Positions 1 through 6,079 of a stretch of 8,365 nucleotides of DNA are shown here, piece by piece. The number at the start of each line of letters is the position of its first letter. The stretch's first letter is position 1. The stretch lies in contig JAJYAE010000193.1 in NCBI GenBank assembly GCA_021779695.1, positions 1 through 8,365 on the forward strand, given 5' to 3'. The notes under the pieces are model-generated. The model was not told where the DNA came from. It was given only the letters and a program-made list of their open reading frames with translations, and did not search any database. The DNA comes from Acidobacteriota bacterium (GTDB lineage: Bacteria; Acidobacteriota; Terriglobia; Terriglobales; Acidobacteriaceae). Position numbers and translations under genes: made by a program.

Positions 1-499
1 GTCGCCTGCGCCACTCCGCCAGCAGCAGAACAATCCAGATAAACTCGCACAGAAACAGCGGCTCGGTCATGGCCGTCGTTTGCAGATACAGCAAATTCGG
101 ATTCAATGCAAAGAAAGCAAGAGCTACGCAGGAGGGAAGTGGGCGAAGCCACGCACGCGCCAGCCGATAGATGCCGGTGCATGCCGCCAGATACGCAAGC
201 ATGGATGGCACTGCGCCGGCGATCCCGTCCGCCCACCATCGGTAGACAGCTACAAGCGGGATAAGGAGCAAATGGGGCAACGGCAGCCAAACCGAGCCGA
301 GCTGCTCCAGTCCAGGCCGATGGGAATCAATCACCCGGCGGGCAATGTGCAGATGGGCGACTGCGTCGCCATAATTCAGCAGCGCGTGATGGTCCCATCC
401 CCATGCAAATGCCAGGATCGACAATGCGGCGCTCAACCCCAGAACTGCCTGCTGCTCCCTGCGGGAGCAACTCCGCTCTGCTGGCAACTGCTCAGTCAA
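1..499 (-). CDS. PMT/GT39-type membrane glycosyltransferase, N-terminal part (runs off the left edge)
   Basis: An open frame of 166 codons with no stop runs leftward out of the window. It opens with TTG at 499, whose codon overlaps the last codons of the upstream kinase gene by 8 nt; a GAGAG sits about 10 nt before it. Residues about 18-33 form a first hydrophobic segment, followed by a periplasmic-loop-like stretch NYGDAVAHLHIARRV (42-56). Its acidic residue D45 sits where PMT/ArnT-like enzymes carry a catalytic acid. Then come PLPHLLLIPLVAVY (73-86), another hydrophobic stretch at 93-114, and LNPNLLYLQTTAMTEPLFL (132-150), a segment I recognise from bacterial dolichyl-phosphate-mannose mannosyltransferase-like proteins. 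The family moves a sugar from a polyprenyl-phosphate carrier onto protein or lipid at the cytoplasmic membrane; donor and acceptor cannot be told here. It is the last seen gene of the mtnP-kinase run. Family confidence is fair; the start is less certain because the SD is weak. Confidence 0.72.
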   Translation of the reverse strand, partial: MTEQLPAERSCSRREQQAVLGLSAALSILAFAWGWDHHALLNYGDAVAHLHIARRVIDSHRPGLEQLGSVWLPLPHLLLIPLVAVYRWWADGIAGAVPSMLAYLAACTGIYRLARAWLRPLPSCVALAFFALNPNLLYLQTTAMTEPLFLCEFIWIVLLLAEWRRR

Positions 500-1415
500 G
501 GTGTGTAATCTCTCGAAATAAATCGAAGCGCTCGTCGATCTCGTCGCGGGAAAGCTGCTCCAGCCTTTCCGTGCCAAACCGCTCCACCGCGAACGAGCCC
601 ATCACGCTGCCGTAAAACATTGCACGACGAAAAGCTGCCGGAGTGATTGCGGACTGCGAGGCCAGGTACCCAAAGAAGCCTCCGGCAAAGCTGTCACCTG
701 CCCCCGTCGGATCGACAACATGCTCAAGTGGAAGTGCCGGCGCGCGGAAGGGCTTTGCGCCCACGCCAGTCTCTGCCGTGCGGTGAAAGGCGGTCGCGCC
801 ATACTCGCCGTGTTTGACCACCAGCATGCGCGGCCCCATGTCCAGCACGGACCGTGCCGCCTGCACAAGATTGCTGTTTTGCGCCAGCATGCGCGTCTCC
901 GTGTCGTTGATCAGCAGCACATCAAGACCCTTCAACACCTCCAGCAGGGCTGGCTTGTGATCCTTGATCCAGTAGTTCATTGTGTCGCCAGCGACCAACT
1001 TCACCTGTGGCATTGACTCGCGCACTCGCCTTTGCAGAATGGGATCGATATTTGCCAGAAAAAGAAACTCGGAGTCGCGATACGAGTCGGGAATCCTCGG
1101 TTCAAAGCTTCCAAAGACGTTCAATTCCGTGGCGTGCGTCTTTGCCTCATTCAGGTTCTCCAGGTACGAGCCCTGCCAGAAGAAGCTCTTGCCGGCCGCC
1201 CGCTCGATCCCCTGCGTATCGATCTGACGCGAGGTAAAAACCTGCTCCTCCTTCGCGCCAAAATCCTCACCGACAACCGCAATCACCCGCACATCAGTAA
1301 AGTAGCTCGCTGCCAGTGAGAAGTACGTTGCAGCGCCTCCCAGGCATCGCTCGCGGCGTCCTGCCGGGGACTCAATTGTGTCAAACGCAACACTGCCTAC
1401 CACCGTAATCGCCAT
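492..1415 (-). CDS. PfkB-family carbohydrate/nucleoside kinase
   Basis: This 307-residue protein is of normal length for the ribokinase/PfkB family, cytoplasmic kinases that pass the ATP gamma-phosphate to a hydroxymethyl group of a sugar or nucleoside. Visible family marks are the glycine pair in CLGGAATYFS (24-33) of the substrate lid region, the NxxE motif NDTE (170-173) that handles Mg and phosphate, VVKHGEYGA (199-207), and the C-terminal signature DPTGAGDSFAGG (235-246) with anion-hole glycines and catalytic base D241. The ATG at 1415 is preceded by AAGGA at 5-nt spacing, so the start is secure. It lies 43 nt after mtnP, and its last codons overlap the downstream glycosyltransferase start, so the three are probably cotranscribed. 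The substrate is not readable. The mtnP context makes a nucleoside (adenosine-like) or a pentose plausible, which is inference only. It is not an MtnK-type methylthioribose kinase, which belongs to another fold. Confidence 0.9.
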   Translation of the reverse strand: MAITVVGSVAFDTIESPAGRRERCLGGAATYFSLAASYFTDVRVIAVVGEDFGAKEEQVFTSRQIDTQGIERAAGKSFFWQGSYLENLNEAKTHATELNVFGSFEPRIPDSYRDSEFLFLANIDPILQRRVRESMPQVKLVAGDTMNYWIKDHKPALLEVLKGLDVLLINDTETRMLAQNSNLVQAARSVLDMGPRMLVVKHGEYGATAFHRTAETGVGAKPFRAPALPLEHVVDPTGAGDSFAGGFFGYLASQSAITPAAFRRAMFYGSVMGSFAVERFGTERLEQLSRDEIDERFDLFREITHLD

Positions 1416-1458
1416 TTCAGTCCTTGCATTCTTGAAGTGAGCAGCGCTCCGCTCTTCG

Positions 1459-2325
1459 TTACCAGTTGTGATACTTGCCGAACAGCAACTTCAGCTTATC
1501 CTTGGTTGCTTGCGGGATCACATCTGCCTGGGTTAGCACGGCAAACTGTGCGGCAGTCGCGCAGGCGCATGCTCGCTCCCGGGGCATTGCGGCAACTGCT
1601 GCTTTCACCACCCGCGCGGCATTGTCGGCATTCTGGTGCAGCACCGCGACAATCTCTTCAATCGTCACCGCATCATGGCCTTCGCGCCAGCAGTCGTAGT
1701 CCGTTACCATGGCCACCGTCGCGTAGCAAATCTCAGCTTCCCGCGCGAGCTTGGCCTCCTGCAGATTCGTCATACCGATCACATCGGCACCCCAGCTGCG
1801 ATACAGGTTCGACTCGGCCTTGGTTGAAAACTGCGGACCCTCCATGCATACATAAGTGCCGCCCTGCTTGCACGAAACACCCACAGCGCCGCACGCCTTG
1901 AAAGCGGTTTGGGCAACCGTTGCGCATACGGGATCGCCAAAAGCAACGTGTCCCACGATCCCTTCGCCAAAGAAGGTAGACACCCGATGGAAAGTGCGAT
2001 CAATGAACTGGTCCGGAACAACAAAGTCTGTCGGCTTGTGCTCCTCTTTCAGTGAGCCCACGGCAGAAACAGATAAAATCCGCTCCACGCCCAGTTTCTT
2101 GAAGGCATAGAGATTCGCGCGAAAATTCAGCTCCGACGGCAAAATGCGGTGCCCGCGGCCATGACGCGCAAGAAAGGCGACTTTGCGACCTTCCAGCTCT
2201 CCCAGCACAAATGCATCTGAGGGCTCTCCAAACGGTGTCTCCACGCGCTCTTCCCGCACATTCGTAAATCCAGGCATGGAGTAAAGTCCGCTCCCGCCAA
2301 TAATGCCAATCTCTGCCTGAGACAA
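1459..2325 (-). CDS. mtnP: S-methyl-5'-thioadenosine phosphorylase
   Basis: This enzyme splits 5'-methylthioadenosine with phosphate into adenine and 5-methylthioribose-1-phosphate, the first step of methionine salvage. The 288-residue product matches the family length and PNP/MTAP family 2 layout: [11 protein letters not shown] (10-20) and LARHGRGH (52-59) for phosphate, SAVGSL (87-92), DQFIDRT (105-111), [12 protein letters not shown] (161-172), M185 in the ribose site, and TDYDCW (208-213). The two Asp of TDYDCW mark 6-aminopurine specificity, as in human MTAP. A CxC pair (C253, C255) near the C-terminus recalls archaeal MTAP II enzymes. The frame is open 65 codons further upstream, but that extension has no family similarity. 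A GAGGAG at 6-nt spacing points to TTG at 2325, putting IGIIGGSG at residues 6-13 as expected. It is first in a run with the kinase and glycosyltransferase. Confidence 0.93.
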   Translation of the reverse strand: MSQAEIGIIGGSGLYSMPGFTNVREERVETPFGEPSDAFVLGELEGRKVAFLARHGRGHRILPSELNFRANLYAFKKLGVERILSVSAVGSLKEEHKPTDFVVPDQFIDRTFHRVSTFFGEGIVGHVAFGDPVCATVAQTAFKACGAVGVSCKQGGTYVCMEGPQFSTKAESNLYRSWGADVIGMTNLQEAKLAREAEICYATVAMVTDYDCWREGHDAVTIEEIVAVLHQNADNAARVVKAAVAAMPRERACACATAAQFAVLTQADVIPQATKDKLKLLFGKYHNW

Positions 2326-2331
2326 GGTCCA

Positions 2332-2337
2332 CTCCTC
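2332..2337 (-). promoter_or_regulatory. Ribosome binding site that fixes the mtnP TTG start
   Basis: On the minus strand GAGGAG is followed by six bases (TGGACC) and then TTG at 2325. There is no ATG or GTG at the expected N-terminus, so this strong SD decides the start and removes a spurious 65-residue N-terminal extension of the longest open frame. Confidence 0.75.
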
Positions 2338-2352
2338 GGATGGGATAAGCCA

Positions 2353-2375
2353 GCGGCTGCCCTGCACAGGGCCGC
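2353..2375 (-). promoter_or_regulatory. Stable hairpin in the mtnP 5' leader
   Basis: The minus strand holds a compact hairpin: outer arms GCGG and CCGC, inner arms CCCTG and CAGGG, with a small CAG bulge on the 3' side. It is followed by ordinary sequence and not a T-run, so it is not an intrinsic terminator. If the candidate -10 at 2385-2390 is right, the hairpin begins only a few bases from the mRNA 5' end, a position where stems often protect mRNA from decay. Its role is inferred. Confidence 0.35.
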
Positions 2376-2384
2376 AAACACTCC

Positions 2385-2390
2385 AGTATA
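2385..2390 (-). promoter_or_regulatory. Candidate -10 element for the mtnP operon
   Basis: TATACT on the minus strand matches the sigma-70 -10 consensus at five of six bases. It would start transcription near 2378, about 50 nt before the mtnP TTG. No good -35 lies 17 nt upstream (CGCCCA). A short inverted repeat AGGGC-TGAAG-GCCCT (2392-2406) occupies the spacer, where an operator could sit. The call is tentative. Confidence 0.3.
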
Positions 2391-2425
2391 AAGGGCTGAA
2401 GGCCCTATGGGCGTGGTTGATCCGG

Positions 2426-2826
2426 CTACATCCTCGGGATCGCGAGAATCGGAATCGACTGTGCCGGAAATGTCGCGGCCACCATGCTCCTCGTGCTTTC
2501 CGCACTCGGCGCGGCCACATTCAGGTCCGCTTCGGGCACGATGGCTGCTGGATTCGCATTCCAGTCACCGTGCCCGTAGATTGCAGAGTGCCTCCAATCG
2601 TTGCCGCAGCCAAGCTGGGCAAGAGGACGACCGACGTGATGGCGGGAACGGCCTCGGTTGCTCTGACCGTCGCATTGGCATTCAGCAGCACCGTGCAAGA
2701 GGGTCCATGCGCGGAAGCGCATCCAGACCAGGAAGTAAACCTGATGGCCCCGGCAGTGCTTGCCGCCATCTGTGTCACCGTCGTGCCGGAATGATGAGTG
2801 AGACGGAAGCCCGTCGTTCCAATCAA
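2426..2826 (-). pseudogene. Frameshifted remnant of an InlB-B-repeat/Ig-like surface protein
   Basis: The roughly 430-base gap between mtnP and cysG has no intact gene but carries protein-like sequence on the minus strand. In the first frame, from about 2790 to the stop at 2521, one reads SGTTVTQMAASTAG, FTSWSGCAS, CTVLLNANATVRAT and then AITSVVLLP...TIGGTLQSTGTVTG. This is the usual order of a divergent InlB B-repeat (PF18998-like) followed by a Big_2-like bacterial Ig domain in large secreted proteins of acidobacteria and relatives. Similarity stops near 2561-2550. A second frame then gives [20 protein letters not shown] up to a TAG at 2426-2428, as though one or two bases had been lost. 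There is no signal peptide or credible start: the only start-like codon is a TTG overlapping the cysG stop. I read it as a decayed internal fragment of a larger gene. It could instead be chance similarity of low-complexity Thr/Val/Ala sequence. Confidence 0.5.
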
Positions 2827-4184
2827 GCCCGCTCAGACAAAGCAGCCCTGCGCGCGCCCTCGGCGGAGATCTCTTCAACGGCCCAGCCTGCAATGAGCAG
2901 ACTGGGAGCCTCCGCGGCCTCCAGGGAGCCGAGCTCGCCAAGTGTCGAAGTCCATATCTTCTCGTCCGGCTGCGAAGCCCGTGAGACCACTGCGCACGGC
3001 AGCTCCGCTGGCAGCCCCGCCTGCATCCACTCCAGTGCCAGCAGCTTCAAGTCGCGTCCCGGCATGTACACAACCCGCGTTGCATCCTCCATCGCCGGTA
3101 GCGGCGCATGATGATGGGATTGCGCGTGGTGGCCGGTGGAAAGAATCACGCTTGAAGCCGCCATGCGGCTGGTCAGGGAGCAGCCCAGAGAACTCGCAGC
3201 AGCAAAGCCCGCGGTGATTCCAGGAACCACTTCAAATGGAACTCCGGCTTCGCGCAGCGCTGCCATCTCTTCTGCCGCGCGGCCAAACAGAAGAGGATCG
3301 CCGCTCTTCAGCCGCACAACGTTGCGTCCGGCTCGGGCATGCTCCACCATCAAAGCGTTGATCTCTTCCTGCGTAATACTCTTCAGGCCGCAGCGCTTGC
3401 CCACGTTCACGATGACCGCACCCGGTGCGCGCACATCAAGAATCGCCGGTGGAACCAGGTCGTCGTGCAGAATCACCTCTGCTGTTTGAATCACGCGCAG
3501 AGCCTTGACGGTCAGCAAATCGGGATCGCCCGGACCAGCTCCCGTCAAATACACGCAGCCCTTCTTCTGCATCCCCAATGGCGCACGAGCCAGCCTGCGC
3601 GTGGCGCAGTCCTGCGAGTCGCAAATCTGGCGTTGTGCCAATGCATGCAGCAGCAGCTTGCGCTCCTCTCCACGCGGATGGATCGCCAGAACCTCACGCC
3701 GCAGCTTGCCCAGTGCGCTGAGCCATGCCCCCAGATCTTCCGGAAGCTGTTCGTCGATCTCCCGTCTCAGCCGCTGTGCCAGCGCCGGACTCTCTCCCGC
3801 CGTGGAGATCGCTATCTGCAGATCGCCGCGGCGCACCACCGACCCAAAAAAGAAGTCACAGTTGGGAATATCGTCCACGCTGTTGCAGGGGATATTCCGT
3901 TCCACCGCGCCCTGGTACACCGCAGCATTCACGTCCGCTTGGTCCGTCGCCGCAATCACCAGGAAGTTGCCATCCAGGTCTGCTGCTTCAAATGCGCGCT
4001 GCAACCACTCCAGCTTGCCTTCCGCAGCCAGCTGCCGCACTTCTGGCCGCGCCTCGGGTGCCACCACGCGCAGCTGAATCCCGGTTCGTAGCAGGCTGCC
4101 GATCTTTTCCAGCGCAACTTGACCAGCTCCCACCAGCAGGGCGCGCCGACCCTCAAGCTTCAGAAAAATTGGCAGCAGTTCCAA
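2823..4184 (-). CDS. cysG: Siroheme synthase: fused precorrin-2 dehydrogenase/ferrochelatase and uroporphyrinogen-III C-methyltransferase
   Basis: One polypeptide of about 453 residues carries both halves of the siroheme pathway. The N-terminal domain (about 1-150) has the NAD-binding VGAGQVALEKI (18-28), NSVDDIPNCDFF (102-113) with D104 at the position of the catalytic Asp of enterobacterial CysG, and STAGESPALA, where CysG has its active-site serine. The C-terminal SUMT domain shows GAGPGDPDLLT (215-225), VVRLKSGDPLLFGR (289-302) and VVPGITA (319-325). It methylates uroporphyrinogen III twice with SAM; the N-terminal half then oxidises precorrin-2 and inserts iron. The linker holds an odd ICDSQDC cysteine pair, and a His-rich loop GHHAQSHHHAP follows the second methylase motif. 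A longer frame opens at TTG 4205, but AGGAGG at 5-nt spacing favours TTG 4184, giving MELLPIFLKLEGR as the family expects. It follows the reductase directly and supplies its cofactor. Confidence 0.93.
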   Translation of the reverse strand: MELLPIFLKLEGRRALLVGAGQVALEKIGSLLRTGIQLRVVAPEARPEVRQLAAEGKLEWLQRAFEAADLDGNFLVIAATDQADVNAAVYQGAVERNIPCNSVDDIPNCDFFFGSVVRRGDLQIAISTAGESPALAQRLRREIDEQLPEDLGAWLSALGKLRREVLAIHPRGEERKLLLHALAQRQICDSQDCATRRLARAPLGMQKKGCVYLTGAGPGDPDLLTVKALRVIQTAEVILHDDLVPPAILDVRAPGAVIVNVGKRCGLKSITQEEINALMVEHARAGRNVVRLKSGDPLLFGRAAEEMAALREAGVPFEVVPGITAGFAAASSLGCSLTSRMAASSVILSTGHHAQSHHHAPLPAMEDATRVVYMPGRDLKLLALEWMQAGLPAELPCAVVSRASQPDEKIWTSTLGELGSLEAAEAPSLLIAGWAVEEISAEGARRAALSERA

Positions 4185-4189
4185 AAGCT

Positions 4190-4195
4190 CCTCCT
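4190..4195 (-). promoter_or_regulatory. Ribosome binding site of cysG, overlapping the reductase stop codon
   Basis: A perfect AGGAGG on the minus strand lies five bases before TTG 4184, and its first base is the last base of the reductase TGA stop (4197-4195). Ribosomes ending on the reductase would sit on this site, so translation of the two genes is probably coupled. The alternative TTG at 4205 has only a GGAAGAG some 12 nt away. Confidence 0.65.
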
Positions 4196-5898
4196 CAATC
4201 CGCAACGGCCAGCGGAACTCTTCCTGCGAACGGCAAGTCTCTATCTACTGCAGGCAATTCTCCTCCGGCAAGATAGGCGCGTAGTTCTTCATTGGCGTGT
4301 CGTTGGAACCACGCGCGCAGGTTCTCTCCCTCATTGCGGCTCGTCAGGTACTGCCGCAGAAGTCGCTCGATCGCATCCGGCACATCAGCCGCCGGGCTGC
4401 GATACCCAACCGGCCGCGCGATCCCTGCATGCTGGCCCACTGCCCCGCCCAGGCAGAAGTAATATGCATCAACCATCTTCCCGTCGTGCTTGATCTTCTT
4501 GCCTTCCATGCCAATATCCGCAATCCAATGCTGCCCGCATCCGTTCGAGCAGCCCGTCACGTGCAGACGAAGAAGCTGATCAAACTGCGGCAAGCGCTCT
4601 TCCAGCTCCTCCACCAGCCACCGCGTGAAACCTTTCGTCTCAGTGATCGCCAGCTTGCAGAATTCCGTGCCCGTGCAGGCCACCGCGCCCCGCCAGAAAA
4701 CCGACCCCTCGACATGCAGCCCAATCTTGCTCAACTCACGAGCCAGCTCCTGCGCCTTATCGTTCGGAATGTCGATAAACAGCAGATTCTGAGATGCCGT
4801 TGCGCGCAACTGCCCGCTGCCGTAGCGCTCCGCCAGCTCCGCCGCTGCCTCCAACTGCTCTCCAGTCATACGCCCGCGTAGAACGGATGCGCCAACGTAA
4901 CTCAGTCCAGGTTGCTTTTGCCGATGGATGCCCACATGGTCGCGCAGCGTCTCATCCGGTACCTGTTCTGGAACGCCCGGAAGAAGCTGGAAGTCGAGTC
5001 GCCTCTGCAACTCCTCCAGAAAACTCTCCGGCGTCCAACCTTCCTTGAGGAAGAGATACTTTAGCCGAGCTCGATCTCGGCTTTCGCGCAGACCCTGCTG
5101 ATCGCGGAAGATCTCCGCGACAGTGCGGACCACGCGCAGCGCCTGGTCCGGCAGGATGAAGGCGTTGATTCGAATGGCGAGATGCGGCTCCTTGGAGAGC
5201 CCTCCACCAATGCGCAGTGAATAGCCTACCTGGCCATCGTGCACCACCGGCGTCAGCGCAACATCATTGATCTCCGGATAATTGCACCACGTCGGGCACC
5301 CTGTAACTGAGATCTTGAATTTGCGCGGCAGGTTCACAAACTCAGGATTCGCAGTCAGCAGTCGGGCCACCTCCACCGCCAGCGGTCCAGAGTCAATCAA
5401 TTCCTCCGAGTCAATCCCGGCCAGCGGGCATCCCGTCACATTACGCACCACGTCGCCGCACGCGCCCTTCGGTGAAAGACCGATCGCGCTGAGCGCATCC
5501 ACCACCTCCGGCAACGAGTCGATTGTCAGCCAGTGCAGCTGGATATTCTGCCTCACCGTGATGTCAGCCAGATTGCGCGCATACTTGCGCGTCAATCCCG
5601 CAATCACCCGAAGCTGGTGCGACGACACAATGCCGTTGGGAATTCCAATGCGCATCATGAAGTAGTCTGACGCCAACCCTTCGCCGCCTTTGCCCCCCGT
5701 CGCGCCCACGCCGTCGCCCTGCGTGTACACCCCCCACCACTTGAAGTACATCGATGCCCACTCCGGCACCACGCTTGCGCGGCCCGCTCGAGCAAACGCG
5801 CGTACTTCGTCAAAGGCCTCCCAGGGATTCTTTTCGCGCTTCAGGCGTTCCGCGCGCTGCGCCTTGGTTTCTTTTGCAAAGGATGCATCCGGACTCAT
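4195..5898 (-). CDS. Siroheme-[4Fe-4S] sulfite (or nitrite) reductase, ferredoxin-type
   Basis: This 567-residue single-chain enzyme catalyses the six-electron reduction of sulfite to sulfide (or nitrite to ammonia) in the cytoplasm. It has the twofold NIR/SIR repeat. The first ferredoxin-like half contains YFKWWGVYTQ (51-60), MMRIGIPNG (81-89), ITVRQNIQLHW (113-123) and the linker GACGDVVRNVTGCPLAG (145-161). KFKISVTGCPTWC (193-205) provides the active-site lysines K193 and K195. The siroheme/cluster cysteines are CTGTEFC (408-414) and CSNGC (450-454). Tyr58 and Cys147 line up by eye with the Tyr69-Cys161 pair cross-linked in the Mycobacterium tuberculosis sulfite reductase; the spinach nitrite reductase has Phe near the first position. 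No nitrate-use gene is nearby and cysG follows, so sulfite reduction is preferred. The ATG at 5898 has AGAGGA just upstream; the open frame continues 27 codons upstream without similarity. It is preceded by a structured leader with a terminator. Confidence 0.92.
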   Translation of the reverse strand: MSPDASFAKETKAQRAERLKREKNPWEAFDEVRAFARAGRASVVPEWASMYFKWWGVYTQGDGVGATGGKGGEGLASDYFMMRIGIPNGIVSSHQLRVIAGLTRKYARNLADITVRQNIQLHWLTIDSLPEVVDALSAIGLSPKGACGDVVRNVTGCPLAGIDSEELIDSGPLAVEVARLLTANPEFVNLPRKFKISVTGCPTWCNYPEINDVALTPVVHDGQVGYSLRIGGGLSKEPHLAIRINAFILPDQALRVVRTVAEIFRDQQGLRESRDRARLKYLFLKEGWTPESFLEELQRRLDFQLLPGVPEQVPDETLRDHVGIHRQKQPGLSYVGASVLRGRMTGEQLEAAAELAERYGSGQLRATASQNLLFIDIPNDKAQELARELSKIGLHVEGSVFWRGAVACTGTEFCKLAITETKGFTRWLVEELEERLPQFDQLLRLHVTGCSNGCGQHWIADIGMEGKKIKHDGKMVDAYYFCLGGAVGQHAGIARPVGYRSPAADVPDAIERLLRQYLTSRNEGENLRAWFQRHANEELRAYLAGGELPAVDRDLPFAGRVPLAVAD

Positions 5899-5936
5899 GG
5901 TTCCTCTTTGTTGAAATGGATTCGAATGTTTTTCGG

Positions 5937-5976
5937 AAAAACAAAAATCCCGCGGCAGAGAGCTCTGCAACGCGGG
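5937..5976 (-). terminator. Intrinsic terminator inside the reductase leader (attenuator)
   Basis: On the minus strand the arms are CCCGCG-TT-GCAGAG (5976-5963) and CTCTGC-CGCGGG (5960-5949), a 12-bp GC-rich stem with a TT bulge and a tiny CT centre. ATTTTTGTTTTT (5948-5937) follows at once. It ends 38 bases before the reductase ATG. The T-run lies only on the minus-strand side and the upstream neighbour is divergent, so the terminator cannot serve another gene's 3' end. It most likely controls read-through into the reductase-cysG operon. Confidence 0.85.
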
Positions 5977-6073
5977 CATTGATGAACCTTGGTGGGTAGT
6001 GCAAGCTTACAAGCCTAGGTCACCTCTGCGCGCGCAGCGGCATACAAAGGCGACAACAGGAGAAAGCTTGCAT
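5937..6073 (-). ncRNA. Candidate cis-regulatory leader RNA (unidentified class) for the reductase-cysG operon
   Basis: About 125 nt upstream of the terminator T-run show paired structure. A perfect 9-bp inverted repeat, TGCAAGCTT (6072-6064) and AAGCTTGCA (6008-6000), can close a domain of 55 nt. Inside it, CCTTTG can pair with CAGAGG, and CTGCGCGCGCAG (6037-6026) is self-complementary. The segment CGCGCAGAG (6032-6024) repeats the 5' arm of the terminator without its TT bulge and can therefore pair with the terminator 3' arm, as an antiterminator would. A single-stranded joint of 23 nt (5999-5977) links the domain to the terminator. I looked for the conserved cores of SAM-I, SAM-II, cobalamin and TPP riboswitches and saw none. 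A ligand riboswitch, a protein-binding leader or a leader-peptide attenuator all remain possible; no Cys- or Met-rich short peptide was found. Confidence 0.5.
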
Positions 6074-6079
6074 GTCAAA

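Noticed and set aside
2326..2520. 65-codon N-terminal extension of mtnP to 2520
   Set aside because: It has no family similarity, is arginine-rich shadow sequence, crosses the candidate promoter, and is overruled by GAGGAG-TTG at 2325.
2802..2815. Hairpin GACGG-GCTT-CCGTC just after the cysG stop as a terminator
   Set aside because: The stem is only 5 bp and no T-run follows.
3339..4091. Plus-strand open frame of 250 codons opposite cysG, and similar frames at 2407-3111, 3505-4077 and 3725-4276
   Set aside because: All are antisense shadows of a well-recognised enzyme or of the remnant; their products show no domain and are skewed to Arg, Pro and Ser.
5899..5979. 27-codon N-terminal extension of the reductase to 5979
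   Set aside because: It runs through the terminator stem and T-run; ATG 5898 has its own SD and matches the family N-terminus.
6020..6043. Leader peptide MPLRAQR in the reductase leader
   Set aside because: It has no SD and no run of Cys, Met or Ser codons, so it does not look like an amino-acid sensing attenuator peptide.
5899..6073. Known riboswitch (SAM-I, SAM-II, cobalamin, TPP) in the reductase leader
   Set aside because: By eye the conserved cores of these classes are missing. A covariance-model search was not possible here, so this is a weak negative.
6073..6078. Perfect TTGACA as -35 of the reductase operon
   Set aside because: No -10-like hexamer lies 16-19 bases downstream; the nearest, TTGTAT, is 25 bases away.
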